Source: Lindgomyces ingoldianus | Taxonomy: Eukaryota; Ascomycota; Dothideomycetes; Pleosporales; Lindgomycetaceae | Assembly: GCF_010093535.1 (NCBI RefSeq) | Contig: NW_022985173.1 | Span: 105,919-169,918, forward strand | Direction: 5' to 3' | Length of the DNA: 64,000 nucleotides | Shown: piece by piece, positions 9,979 to 19,550 of the stretch | Layout of the letters: every line of letters begins with the position of its first letter | Numbering within the stretch: the first letter of the stretch is position 1 | The notes under the pieces: generated by a model | Told to the model about the DNA's origin: nothing | Databases searched by the model: none | What the model saw: the letters and a program-made list of their open reading frames with translations, nothing else | Translations under genes and position numbers: made by a program

Positions 9979-11645
9979 CTAGCAACCATTGAGAACATGC
10001 CTTCCCTCAATTCCATTGACGCCATTGACAGCCAGTTTCTTACCACCATGCACGCCATTGACAACCTTCTTCGCTTCCCCGTTCGTAACACCGTTAGTCA
10101 GTTGCTTCTGGACTCCAACCGCAACGCCATTAGGAACAGGCTTTGGGACAGCAGTCGCAGGCTTCTGCTTCTCCCAGTTCGTAAGCACCTTGTTCCCGCC
10201 CACATTCGCAAAGATGCTTTCCACCCACTCTAAAATGAACTTCCTGGCATGCGGCTCACCCATATGCTTCGAGTCCTCGAAGAACCTAACTTCCTTCGGG
10301 CTCCCGTACCGGAGTGGCAACAAGCAGTCTTCAATCGGGAACAGCTCATCTAACATGCCGTTAACAAGCAGCATTCTGCAGCTAGCCATATCGAGAATTC
10401 CGTTCTCAAGCAAGGAGAACCGAGACCGGGAATCAATTTTCATCTTCTCGACATCATCGTAGCCAAATTTAAGAGCTAGGACTTGCGTCAAGTCGAAGGG
10501 GTATTCCATATGCGAAGCGATTTCCAACCACTCCGGGTCGAACATGGAGTGGCAGCCGCCGCCTTGGGCAACGACGCCGGCGAAGCGTTCAGCGTGTGTG
10601 TGGGCGATGCGCATGGCGTAGTAGCCACCGCAAGACACGCCCCAGGCTACGAGTTTGCCTTGCTGCACCCATGGTTGCTGCTCAATCCAGTCCAGAACTG
10701 AGCTCCAGAGACGATCGGGGGAGGTAGCGTCGTTGGGGTCAGCTGGGCAGTCGCCAGTACCAGGGATTTCGACGGCGATGGAAGCCCAGCCGCGGGCGAT
10801 ATGGTGAGAAGATGGCATGGTGTGCTCGGTGCGGTAGCCATCGAGACCATAGATTTGAAGAACGGTAGGGAAGGTTTGGCCGGGTTTAGCGCCCTCAGGA
10901 AGACGTACAGTAACGGGAATGGAGGTGTATTGTTCTTTGGTTCCGGGCTTGGCGTGGGTATGTGGGATCAGATGTTCGATGAGCGGAGCAGCAAGGTACG
11001 AAGCTCCCTTAAAGAAAGCCTGCTTCTGTTTCTGGAAAGCGAATTTTTGACGAGGGGAGATGGGGCAAGGCTGGCGGGCAGTACGATAGACGCAAGCAGC
11101 ACGAAGGTAAAGTTCAGAAGCCAGTTCAAAGTCTCCAGAGGCTTCGGCAATGGCGGCGCGTTCTTCCAGTCTCTCGGCGGCGGGGAAGAAGGGTTGCGAG
11201 TAGACTTCAAAGTCGTAGGGTGGGTATATGTTGTTCTAAAAACACTCACCGTTAGCCTTGTGAAGATGGACGGGTCGCGGCCATGATGAGTTGGTGCAAA
11301 TACGCACCTCAGCAAAGTGAGCAAAAACTTCTTCGAAATCCTCGAGTTTGCCTTCCATGAAGGGGTAGATGCCGAGGGTTGCCTACCGGATAAAAGAAAG
11401 GGGTTAGCGGCCAAAGAATCTCTGTGGGAGAGCGTAAATTTGATAGACTTCTTGAATGAGGATTGGGAGTTTTTGGTAGGGGTGGAAGACTCGGTGGACG
11501 CAGTGGATCGAGTTGTCTTGGTGCTGCTTTCAGTGCTAGTGGTATATACCCTCTTCTTCCACTTCAGATTCCAGAGCGCAGAAATAGACTCGTGGTGAGC
11601 GCCTTGTTTACCCTCTCCACTCCCGACGAAGTACGGTGGAGGCAT
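9979..11645 (-). CDS. Ayg1-like alpha/beta hydrolase
   Basis: Three exons on the minus strand, 11645-11550, 11382-11308 and 11235-9979, all phase 0, give 475 aa. The second intron has a GGCTAAC branch site before TTTTTAG. Exon 1 ends LWNLKWKKR and exon 2 reads IYPFMEGKLEDFEEVF, both typical of the Ayg1 family N-terminus. The hydrolase core has the nucleophile elbow WGVSCGGYY (Ser about 258), acid Asp near 354 (NGMLDELFP) and His near 381 (KHMG). Ayg1-type enzymes shorten polyketide chains on the way to DHN-melanin and related pigments, but many fungi carry paralogues of unknown substrate. No polyketide synthase is nearby, so a pigment role is not supported by context. The last ~70 residues form an unusual tail with seven Asn-Gly pairs. 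Confidence 0.88.
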
Positions 11646-12521
11646 CTTGAAGCGAGAAACAAGTCTTTATTCGGAAGATAGTAATGTTCGACTAAAATAA
11701 TGATGCGAATTGGAGAGAGGAGCCTGGTTGATGACAGCGAGAGGGTGTGGAGAATGTTGGATACAATACCAAGCTTGATGCTCCATTCACACTTATAACT
11801 ATCTTTGTCTAAACCCCCTCCTCCTCCTTTCGGTGCTCGAGTTCTCACAACATCACGGACGAAGCATCTCGTTCAGCGAGCTGCGTCTTAGAGATGTGGC
11901 TGGTGTGAGCTTGCATCTTCCAGCCCCATCCAGGTCAATGTCTCGGACTCCGAAACAAGACTATCATCGACAGAGTGCAGAATCGTGTCCTGAAAGCTGG
12001 TAACAATAAGCAATTCCATGGAACCCGAGAGCCCGGTTCAACAGGTCGGGGTGCATGGCTCAGGGGAACAAACGATGGTAGTCTTGTCTTACTCTCACCG
12101 CGAGAGGCAGGAGCCACCGGCCGCGTCCGAAATGGGCTCCATGGCAAAGAGTGCATGCGACTTCTTTGAGCAATCCTAACATGAATACAGGGTTGTGAAC
12201 TCTAAGGCATTTTACAATTAGGCTGGTTGTAGTTCGAGGGATGGAAGGAAAAAAGGTCGGGGGTTGACGATGCGTCCGGCTGTGCCACAATCTGCACCGC
12301 CACCATATATCGTCTTCATGCCATTTCTCACAAAACAAGTGCAGTGGGAGAATTTTTGAGATTATTGAATTCAATAGTCTTTTACGAAGTCCAAGATCTA
12401 GCCATCTCGGGGAGAAACGAAACCCCTTAGTTTTCCAAACGCCAGCCCATCCCATCCCATCCCATCATTCGATACTCCCCCAAATCCTATAAAAATCGTC
12501 TAAAACACCTACGGGGTACGT
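11646..12521. other. intergenic region with CCCAT microsatellite
   Basis: 876 bp between the hydrolase start and the 3' end of the decarboxylase gene. A short (CCCAT)n repeat lies at about 12446-12466. Open frames near 11935-12455 resemble no known family. Confidence 0.5.
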
Positions 12522-14338
12522 TCATTTCTTTGCCCCAGACTTTTGCCACGCGAATTCCTGAAAGTTGTTAGATTTTGGAATGCAAAATGTGGCAGATTTT
12601 GACTTACCAGCTTCTTACTAGACCCACTCTCAATTATGACATTTACCACCACTGGGACCCTCGCATGGAACCCCTCCTCTGTCGCTTTCTCCAATTCCTC
12701 GGAAGTTCTCACCAAGAACCCTTTCCCACCACACATCTCAGCCATCTTCTCGTACTTCACTTCCCATCCCAGGCTTGTGCTCCTCAATCCTCCTAACTGG
12801 CCCTTGCCAGTCTTCTCTTGTAGCTTTAGCCACTGTTCTTCTTCTTCGCTGTCGCCATGGTAGATACCTCCATTATTAACAACAAAGATTAGTACGTCCA
12901 TATTGTATCTCGCCATGGTCTCAACTTCGGGCATTGAAAAACCAAACGCAGAGTCTCCCTCTAGACAAACAATCTTCTTAGACGATGTTGATGGGCCGGT
13001 ACGACCTTCCGGTTCAGGGTAATTGTATGCAGCGTGCGCAGCAATAGCATACCCGAGACCCACCCCCATGGTCGCATGAGTTCCAGCATCCATACGTAGG
13101 CGTGGGTGTTCGACCGGGAAGACACTTCGCGAGATGTCCATGGTGTTTGCACCTTCAGACACATACACGATGTTGCCATCCTCAGCTGGTGAGAGCCTAT
13201 TCAGCGTCCTCCTGATGGTATCGAAAACTTGGTGGTAACCCATTGGCGACTTAATAATCTTCGCTACCTTCGCGGCGTTGGCCTCATTCTTAGCTTTACT
13301 AGCTTGAAGAGTTTGCATGTATGGTGAGAAGCTATCGTATTTGAACCCATCTAGCGCCTTGGTGAGCTGAGGGACAACGACATTAATGTCGCCAGCTATG
13401 CCAAGTTCGGCGTCCCCGTTGTTCTTTCCGATTTCCTCAGCGCTGATGTCGACTTGGATTAGCCTAACCTTGGAAGCCCATTTAGGTTCACCCCCGAAGT
13501 GTAGGATCCAGTTGAGACGAGCTCCAAGAATCAGAACAACATCTGCGCCTTTCAAGGCCGCTGATCTCGCAGAGGAGGTATTGAGAGGGTGTGCGTCTGG
13601 CAGCACACCTTTGCCCATTGGAGTTGGAAGGAAAGGAATCCCGGTTTCGTCAACGAGGCAGCGGATGATGCCCTCGGACTGAGCGTATGCTGCCCCTTTG
13701 CCAACTACGACTAGTGGAGCCTTTGCAGATCGAAGGAGCGCGGCAATCTGACCAATTCTCTCAGGAGAAGCACCAGCCTGTGGAGCCGCTGGCACGACCC
13801 TGCCCTCTGAAGATCCCTCTGGTTTGCCCTGGATGACATCTGCAGGAAGATCTACAAATCCCGTTCCAGGCCGCCCATACCAAGCGTTCCGATACGCATG
13901 GGTGATAGACTGTGTAATGGAATCGAGACTGGGTCGGTTCGCAACCTTAACATGAGGTGTAAGGAGTGAGATGGCATCAAGTTCCTGGAAAGCGCCTTTA
14001 GTGACGAGATGAGTTTCGCATGAGCCTGCGAGGAGAAGCATGGGAAAAGCATTGATCGATGAGTTGCCAATCCCAGCCATTGCGTGAAGAACACCAGGTC
14101 CGCCAACAACCAAGCATACTCCCGGCCGTCCCGTAAGGTAGCCATATGCGGTTGCAGCATAGCTACATGCTTGCTCGTTTCTGAATGCAATGAAGCGAAT
14201 CCCTAGGGCAATGGCTTCTTCTGCGATTTGCACGACTGGGATGCCGACGAGGCCGAAAATAACCTTTACGCCTAGTTGTTGGAGTGCTTGAGCGATAACC
14301 TTTGCACCTGTTGGGCGTATGATTTCTTCTGCCGTCAT
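12522..14338 (-). CDS. oxalyl-CoA decarboxylase (ThDP enzyme)
   Basis: Two exons, 14338-12608 and 12557-12522, give 588 aa. The 50-nt intron (GTAAGT, TCTAAC, CAG) is phase 0 and leaves a short last exon ending GAKK. The protein has the three-domain layout of ThDP decarboxylases: FRNEQACSYAA with the ThDP-activating Glu at 55, and the ThDP/Mg motif from GDSAFGFS (461) to NNGGIYHG (488-495). The motif EGDSAFGFS..E.ET..RYN is shared by oxalyl-CoA decarboxylases and 2-hydroxyacyl-CoA lyases. The divergent oxalyl-CoA synthetase next door favours the first: oxalyl-CoA to formyl-CoA and CO2. A 2-hydroxyacyl-CoA lyase cannot be excluded. No canonical peroxisomal PTS1 is present. Confidence 0.85.
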
Positions 14339-14767
14339 GTTGAAACGAACTCAGTGAAGAATGAAAAGTGATATAGCGGGAACAAAATGGAAATGTGAAG
14401 GAAAGGAGAGTGAAGTTGTTCGTGGATTAGAAGGTGAGAATGACATAGAGATATTTGCGATCGCCCTTGATACATGTATGCTTACCAGTCTACATGTTTC
14501 AAACGACCTAGGTCCGTAGTCTTTGGGGCATCGGAAACCGTAGCCTTGATGCTGGAGCTAGTGCACAGCCACAAGTTCTTACCAAATCGGCTTCCGAGTG
14601 ACCTCGCCAGAACGAACTGCCAACTAGAAATGCCAGTAAATAGAAATAGACTTTATAATAACGGAAGTCTTCCTCAAACGCAAAAGACAGTCTTCATTTT
14701 GTTGTTCACATCCCTATCCGATTCTCTCACAACACTCTCTCGATATTCATACATTCAAGCTCCAATC
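14339..14767. promoter_or_regulatory. shared divergent promoter of oxalate catabolism pair
   Basis: 429 bp separate the start codons of the decarboxylase (-) and the synthetase (+), whose enzymes act in consecutive steps. Co-regulation from this interval is inferred. No PacC-type GCCARG hexamer was found here. Confidence 0.55.
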
Positions 14768-16660
14768 ATGTCAACCCTCATTTCTTGCTTGTCTGCAAAG
14801 ACAGATAGGCCTGCTATCATAATTCCTGGAGAGTCAAATCCCGTCATTCTTTCTCACCAGCAATTGCTCGATCAAGTTCTGTTGTTTCAGAAGAAGCTTG
14901 CAGCCGTCGGGATCTCACCCAAGGAAGCAGTAGGAATTGCCCTACCCAACAGCCTAGAATTCGTGATCGCTTTCTTAGCAACGGCACTCCAGCGAGCAAT
15001 CTGCGCTCCGCTAAATCCTGCATACAAGCAAGACGAATTTGAATTTTATTTCGATGACCTGAAGGCTCCCCTGGTCCTCGTACCCAGCGGAGCAATTAGA
15101 GGTCATGGTGAAGTGATCAAGGCTGCACGAAAGTGCAATGTCGCCATAGCCGAAGTTTTCTGGAACGGATCAGAGGTGGCCTTAGAAGTTGGAGGAAACG
15201 ATGGAATGCGGATAAAGAAGAGAGCTGGGGTTCACGAACCTCAGCCGAAAGATGTCGCTTTGATTCTTCACACCAGCGGAACAACTGGCCGACCGAAAGC
15301 TGTAAGTAAATCCGAACACCGTATTTGAAGCTTCGATGCAGTGCTAAAGCCATTAGGTACCCCTAAGCCATCAGAACCTGTGCCAGACCATGAAGAATAT
15401 TCAAACAACGTATGACCTATTGTCGGCCGATCGCACAATGCTGGTCATGCCACTGTTCCACGTTCACGGCCTTCTCGCTGGATTTCTTTCTCCTCTGATG
15501 AGTGGCGGTTCCGTCATCGTTCCAGTACGCTTCTCAGCCTCTGAATTCTGGCGCGATTTTGTCAAACACGAGGCAAACTGGGTACACTAACAACCTCAAT
15601 CCCTTAAACTTCGAAAACTAACAGTGACCTCTAGTACACCGCTGTCCCTACCATGCATCAAATCTTGCTGAAAAACGAGATGCCATCTCCGATGCCGAAG
15701 ATTCGATTCATCCGATCTTGCTCCTCGCCATTGTCTCCAACTGTGCACAAACAGCTCGAGACGGTGATGAATGCGCCTGTAGTAGAAGCATATGCGATGA
15801 CAGAGGCTGCTCACCAAATGACTTCAAACCCCCTTCCTCCAGCTAGCCGAAAGCCCGGATCGGTCGGTAAAGCGCAGGGCGTCGAGCTCGTGATCATGGA
15901 CGACGATGGGAATTGTCTCCCTCAAGGAAAGATCGGCGAGGTCTGTATCAAGGGACCGAACGTAACCTCCGGTTACATCGGCAAGGGCATTGCCTCTCCT
16001 TTTTTCCAGACGGGACATTTCCGCACTGGTGATCAAGGATATCTGGACGCAGAAGGGTACCTGTTCTTGACTGGTCGCATTAAGGAACTCATTAATAAGG
16101 GTGGCGAGAAAATCAGCCCGATAGAGATTGACAACACATTTGCTCAGCACCCTTGTGTTGCTGAGGCTGTTAGCTTTGCCATCGATGACGAGCTCTATGG
16201 TCAGAATGTTGCGGTTGCTCTTTGTCTCAAGCCAGGAAAATCACTCACCACGGAAGAATTGATCTCGTGGTATAGCGAACGCGCTGCGAAATTCAAGATC
16301 CCGAAGAAGGTAAGGGTGAAACCTTGCCCCAAGGAAAATAACAACTGACTGTTTTAGGTGTTCTTCACTGATATCATGCCGAAGACTGCCACCGGAAAGG
16401 TCCAACGGCGCCATGTTGCAACAGCAATGATCGCAACCGAGAAGAAGGGCGATTTTGAAGAGAAGCAAGTGGTGCAAACTCCATTGCCACCAGCTCCAGT
16501 ATCACAAGCTCTAGGAGCGGCCGGGACGCAAGCTGCTCAAATCTCAACTTCCGATCGTTTCTTGAACCTGGGTCGGTCTCTAGTATCACGAGTTAGCTCA
16601 TTTTGCCGAGGTAGTTTTTCGTTCGTCCAAGGAGCGAAGAAGTCGAAGGCATTGCATTGA
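14768..16660 (+). CDS. oxalyl-CoA synthetase (Pcs60/AAE3 family)
   Basis: Four exons, 14768-15301, 15357-15581, 15635-16309 and 16358-16660, all phase 0, give 578 aa. Motifs of the acyl-adenylate superfamily are in order: the AMP-binding P-loop LHTSGTTGRPKA at ~167-178 ending exactly at intron 1, PLFHVHGLL, EAYAMTEAAHQMTSNPLPP (very like AAE3/Pcs60), TGDQGYLDAEGYLFLTGR, and the catalytic Lys of PKTATGKVQRR at 492. AAE3 and yeast Pcs60 convert oxalate, ATP and CoA to oxalyl-CoA, detoxifying oxalate. The product is the substrate of the divergent decarboxylase gene. The last ~65 residues extend beyond the usual family end and finish KSKALH, so a terminal PTS1 is absent. Confidence 0.92.
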
Positions 16661-18287
16661 TTCCTTTCCTACTCTCCTTCTTGTATTCACTGTATGTTAT
16701 TAGTATCCTGGATTGCAAGCGTGTGCACCTTCTAGAATGAAATTCCCATGAATAAGACGCCCATTAGAGCCTTATCTTCCTAGAGAATATATGACATTGG
16801 GCCAGAATATTCTTCTAGTGTTTACGCATGGTAGTTGTGAGAATGAGAGCAGATCCGCGCTTCTTCCTCAATCATAACCACGGTAGCTAGGCGGCGATAA
16901 AAGTGACTAGTATTCTCTAGTGTGGCCTTCTCTTTCCTCCCGTGGTCTTCTTCTTTTTAGCAGTAAGGTGCTAGAACCTACCGAGTAAGTTTTCCGCTGT
17001 GACAAAGGAGCTCACTCGGCCTACGGGATATTCGTACCTAACATAAAACATTCGCCGTGAAGATTTAACCCACTACGGTACTGGTTAGAATTAAGAAAGA
17101 ACATTAAAATAATGCAAATTTAAGTCCTAGAATGCCCTTGTCATGTTATACGTTAGGTGACAAGATGTGGTAGTGTTTTCGTAAGGGAATGCTCGTGACA
17201 CCAGTGCGCTTCTTCCGCATCAAAAATTCAAAGGTCACACTCAATTTTTCGGTTCCTAGAAGGGCTGGTTGAAGGCTGATGATGGGAAGCCTGATGGGAC
17301 GTCACGATCAAAAAGTGGAGGTGATTACTGATTGCTTGGCACTCTATTTATCCCCCAAAGCTAATTTCGAATGACATATCAACTCCACAAATCCAAGATT
17401 CATATCACCAATCCAGTGTGGCTAGCATCATCAATTTTCAACTCGGGTTTATCCTGGAAACCTTCAATGATCATATACCCTGTATTCTTAAGGGATGAGT
17501 CGACGTTGTGGCTAAGCTTTCGTGACATCTCGGCATTGCTTCACCACAGTCTAGATGTCCCACTCTGCATCCCGAATGCTGCACCTTGACCACCTTTCGT
17601 CTCTCGCACACTCTCTTTTCAGCAATACTATGTTCAAATTTAGACGATCTCTCTCTTTTTGAGCCTTCTAAGAACTCCTAAGATCCCCAATCTTCGGGTT
17701 CCGATCACAACGTGGAAGGTAACAACTTCGCATTCATCGCATTCCGAAGATCTCTTCCCTTCCAGAAGGATGGTGTTTACGTGAAGAAGGTCGCCTGCGA
17801 TTGGCTCTTAGAATCAGCCGTTTATTAGATTGGGAAGTATCTCAGGAGACATCACATTGCTGCGCCTGCGGTGTGTCTTTGGGGAAACGCGGACGGAGTG
17901 CTCATTCTAGGCTCTGGGCCTCCGCTCAGCGAAAACCTGGAATGTCTCGCATTTGGCTTGCGTTTTACATGCACGGCAGAATCGATGAACAGGAAGGCCA
18001 AGAATCGCTGCCCGATGTCTCGCATGGCTTCAGTCATGGGTTCCCTCGTCCATCCAGACATTCGGAAAGCGCAGTGGCTGACTGAATTCACGACTCCCAA
18101 AGGAAAAGTTAAGAGCTTCATTATCAGATGCACAGATACTTAACGCTGTGATTTGCTCGCCAAGGGAGAGCATCAACACAGCACTTTTCTTTTCTTTCTT
18201 TTCATCACGCTCGTCCTCTTCTTTTAGATTTCATTGAGTCCTCATTTATCTGCTAACTAGCATACTAAATCATTTTTATTTTCCACT
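16661..18287. promoter_or_regulatory. long upstream region of OAH-like gene
   Basis: 1.6 kb with no recognised gene; small open frames at 17371-18143 look spurious. The PacC-type hexamer GCCAAG or its complement occurs at 17334-17339, 17997-18002 and 18159-18164. Pyrimidine-rich DNA precedes the start codon. A possible short repeat (17019-17159) recurs downstream of the gene. Confidence 0.45.
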
Positions 18288-19550
18288 ATGGTTATGATGC
18301 AATCTCCTACAGACGTCCCTCAGCCAACCATGACTTCTTACCTCCCCTCTACCTGGCGGCCACTGCCTCTTGGTCTTCCTAACGCAAAGCCCACCAAGTC
18401 AAGCACTCTAAAGGAGGAGGTGCTAGGGCCCGGTAGCATATCAACTCCTCGAGACACCTCCTCGACAGAGGGTTCTGTGTGTGGTGACGACTCCAGCTCA
18501 AATGACTCTTCCTCAACTGCTCCAAGCGAGCATGGAGACGAACCCGCTCCTATCATCGAAATGAAGCCTGACGCACTCGTGCCCGAGATCTGTGTCCAGC
18601 ACGAGACACCCGCCATTCCCCTGGTCGATATCCGTGCTCCAGATGTTTACGATCCTCTCGCTCCCGCAGCAACCAGACTCAGATACATGGTTAAGAACAG
18701 CGACCACATTATTAAGTGCCCTGGCGTGTACGATGGTCTATCAGCCCGGATTGCCATCGACGTCGGCTTCGAGGGAATGTATATGACTGGAGCCGGAACT
18801 ACTGCATCTCGTCTTGGACAAGCTGATCTTGGTATTGCTCAGCTTCACGATATGCGCACCAACGCCGAGATGATCGCCAACCTCAGGCCTGACGGCCCAC
18901 CTTTGATTGCAGACATGGATACTGGCTACGGCGGCCCCCTCGTTATCGCCAAGTCCCTTCAACAATACCATCTCGCTGGCGTTGCAGGCTTTCACATTGA
19001 AGACCAGATTATGAACAAGCGGTGCGGCCATCTTGCTGGAAAGGAGGTTGTGGACGTTGAGACATATATTCAACGTATCAAAGCATGTATCGTAGTGCGC
19101 AGGCAGCTCCGCTCCGACATTGTCATCATTGCGCGTACTGATGCCCTCCAATCTAAAGGCTTCGATGACTGCATCGAGCGTCTGAAACGGGCCCGAGCTG
19201 AAGGGGCTGACATGGGTATCCTCGAAGGTGTCAAGACGAAAGAGCAAGCTGCGCTTGCGGCCAAGCTTCTTGCTCCTTGGCCACTGTGCTACAACAGTGT
19301 TGAGAATGGCCACTCGCCATTGATTACAGCGCAAGAGGCACACAATATGGGATATAGGGTCATCATCTACAGCTTCGCTAGCATCAGCCCCGCGTACGTC
19401 GCTATCAAGAGTACGTTTGAGTGGTTACGGGAGACGGGTATGACGGGGAGTTCTGTCACGCCTAAGACAATTTTCAATGTTTGCGGGTTGGCAGAAAGCA
19501 TTGTTATCGATGAGGCGAGCGGTGGAACGGCATTTGCAAAGGGTGTGTAG
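18288..19550 (+). CDS. oxaloacetate acetylhydrolase-like ICL/PEP-mutase family enzyme
   Basis: Single exon, 420 aa. The isocitrate-lyase/PEP-mutase domain begins near residue 128. Visible motifs: YDGLSARIA, MYMTGAGTTASRLG (165-177), ADMDTGYGG metal site (208-216), IEDQ, the catalytic Cys motif KRCGHL (Cys246), IIARTDA, and NSVENGHSP with Ser343 where plant/bacterial relatives tend to have Thr-Pro. A serine at this site is, as I recall, the published marker of true oxaloacetate acetylhydrolases, which cleave oxaloacetate to oxalate and acetate. Two oxalate-consuming genes upstream support that substrate. The first ~125 residues are a Ser/Glu/Pro-rich extension that is unusual for this ~340-aa family. 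The superfamily is certain; the exact substrate is inferred. Confidence 0.72.
   Translation: MVMMQSPTDVPQPTMTSYLPSTWRPLPLGLPNAKPTKSSTLKEEVLGPGSISTPRDTSSTEGSVCGDDSSSNDSSSTAPSEHGDEPAPIIEMKPDALVPEICVQHETPAIPLVDIRAPDVYDPLAPAATRLRYMVKNSDHIIKCPGVYDGLSARIAIDVGFEGMYMTGAGTTASRLGQADLGIAQLHDMRTNAEMIANLRPDGPPLIADMDTGYGGPLVIAKSLQQYHLAGVAGFHIEDQIMNKRCGHLAGKEVVDVETYIQRIKACIVVRRQLRSDIVIIARTDALQSKGFDDCIERLKRARAEGADMGILEGVKTKEQAALAAKLLAPWPLCYNSVENGHSPLITAQEAHNMGYRVIIYSFASISPAYVAIKSTFEWLRETGMTGSSVTPKTIFNVCGLAESIVIDEASGGTAFAKGV

Noticed and set aside
10968..11645. 225-aa continuous minus-strand frame at the start of the Ayg1-like gene
   Set aside because: Only the first 32 residues fit the family; splicing two introns gives the proper protein in other frames.
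12522..14338. Calling the ThDP enzyme acetolactate synthase or pyruvate decarboxylase
   Set aside because: The EGDSAFGFS and NNGGIYHG motifs fit oxalyl-CoA decarboxylase/2-hydroxyacyl-CoA lyase better, and the neighbour makes oxalyl-CoA.
14474..14767. Extended N-terminus of the oxalyl-CoA synthetase
   Set aside because: The family start fits the ATG at 14768; the upstream frame is open by chance and shows no conservation pattern.
17371..18143. Small open frames upstream of the OAH-like gene
   Set aside because: They overlap on both strands, have no motif and lie in the expected promoter/leader region.
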